Part shown: positions 23,831 to 24,241 of the stretch, piece after piece
Numbering within the stretch: the first letter of the stretch is position 1
Layout of the letters: each line of letters begins with the position of its first letter
Source: Thermoplasmata archaeon
Lineage (GTDB): Archaea > Thermoplasmatota > Thermoplasmata > Thermoplasmatales > Thermoplasmataceae
Length of the DNA stretch: 24,241 bases
Assembly: GCA_021797525.1 (NCBI GenBank)
Contig: JAJZZQ010000044.1
Location: 1-24,241, forward strand
Reading direction: 5' to 3'
Notes under the pieces: model-generated
Seen by the model: the letters and a program-made list of their open reading frames with translations, nothing else
What the model was told of the DNA's origin: nothing
Databases searched by the model: none
Position numbers and translations under genes: made by a program

Positions 23831-24123
23831 CAGATGCTCTCTGCTCTCAGAACTATATGTCTGGGATGGGATTTGAGAATTTGCTTCCCTGCCTCAGTAG
23901 TATCTTTGAAAGGCTTGCTGGATGTGAAGTCCTTGAAAGATTCAATACTATCCCACTCTGTGAAAATCATGAATTCCCCCGGTTGATCAACATCCCTGTA
24001 AAGTTTTGCATCCTTTATACCTGAGTGACCTGTTTTTAGATACTTTACAACCTCCTTAAAAGTTGTCTCAAACTCATCCTCCTTTCCAGGAATCACAGAA
24101 TAGAAGAATCCAACATTGATCAT
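23830..24123 (-). CDS. ABM-fold (antibiotic biosynthesis monooxygenase-like) small protein
   Basis: A 97-residue ferredoxin-like alpha+beta barrel protein. It starts MINVGFFYSVIPGKEDEFE, then KTGHSGIKDAKLYRDVDQPG, EFMIFTEWDSIESFKDF and a C-terminal strand HPRHIVLRAES, the ABM/Dabb layout in which two chains form a barrel. Members range from haem-degrading and quinol monooxygenases to proteins of unknown role; no haem-binding Asn/His/Trp set is evident, so no reaction is assigned. A TATA box 25 nt upstream suggests a leaderless single gene. Confidence 0.8.
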   Translation of the reverse strand: MINVGFFYSVIPGKEDEFETTFKEVVKYLKTGHSGIKDAKLYRDVDQPGEFMIFTEWDSIESFKDFTSSKPFKDTTEAGKQILKSHPRHIVLRAESI

Positions 24124-24143
24124 AATTTATAATTCATTCACAC

Positions 24144-24152
24144 CTTAAATAG
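24144..24152 (-). promoter_or_regulatory. TATA-like box of the ABM gene
   Basis: CTATTTAAG on the minus strand is centred 25 nt before ATG 24123. Confidence 0.5.
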
Positions 24153-24241
24153 TTGGTGAGGAGTGTGGGACGCTATTCTAAGACCTACCCATATTGAACA
24201 GATTATGCCACACGCCGGTGCAGAATAAAGCGTTATCTATT
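24153..24241. other. Window end, no feature seen
   Basis: About 90 nt upstream of the ABM promoter. No ORF or RNA element could be recognised before the sequence stops. Confidence 0.3.

Overview
The window reads as chromosome of a thermoacidophilic euryarchaeon of the order Thermoplasmatales or a close relative. This rests on gene content: RadB, an archaeal FEN-1, the archaeal NadM, archaeal/eukaryotic-type ProRS, an SMC-ScpA pair, the radical SAM enzyme of archaeosine synthesis and a short cytochrome bd oxidase. It also rests on promoter layout. Many genes have a TATA-like box centred about 25 nt before the start codon and no ribosome binding site, which suggests leaderless mRNAs. Genes inside operons instead have GAGG or GGTG sites or overlapping stops and starts. 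The exact species cannot be named from this sequence.

Layout. Positions 1-1052 (minus) hold most of a class I aminotransferase cut by the window edge. It diverges from a RaSEA-type radical SAM gene (about 1142-2209), which meets head-on a PD-(D/E)XK nuclease (2206-2859 minus). ThiL follows (3051-4022). A 400-nt AT-rich gap then holds a likely 43-residue charged microprotein (4041-4172 minus), followed by a 78-residue unknown protein. IleRS (4696-7803) overlaps nadM. An M20 peptidase (minus) lies between nadM and a ProRS/HAD-phosphatase pair. RadB and FEN-1 overlap by one base. An AbrB-type regulator comes next.

Positions 13791-19927 (minus) form a tight operon in the order smc, scpA, two short ORFs, tyrS. 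The two short ORFs together carry the full set of Cas4/RecB-like nuclease residues: one N-terminal Cys, His, Asp, Glu-x-Lys, Gln/Tyr and a C-terminal Cx2C-x5-C. They are divided exactly inside a predicted transmembrane hairpin. There is no CRISPR array or other cas gene here, so this looks like a membrane-anchored Cas4-like nuclease tied to chromosome segregation. Upstream of smc lies what looks like a frameshifted small membrane protein.

The right part holds a Tubby/scramblase-like protein (20244-20858), a cytochrome bd oxidase operon (21059-23357), a 470-nt gene-poor stretch with a hairpin and a coding remnant without a start, and a small ABM-fold protein (23830-24123 minus). Most of the window is housekeeping: translation, cofactor and tRNA modification, recombination/repair, chromosome structure and respiration. 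The unusual parts are the split Cas4-like gene, the microprotein, the frameshifted membrane ORF and the remnant region. No tRNA, rRNA, CRISPR array or intact insertion sequence was seen.
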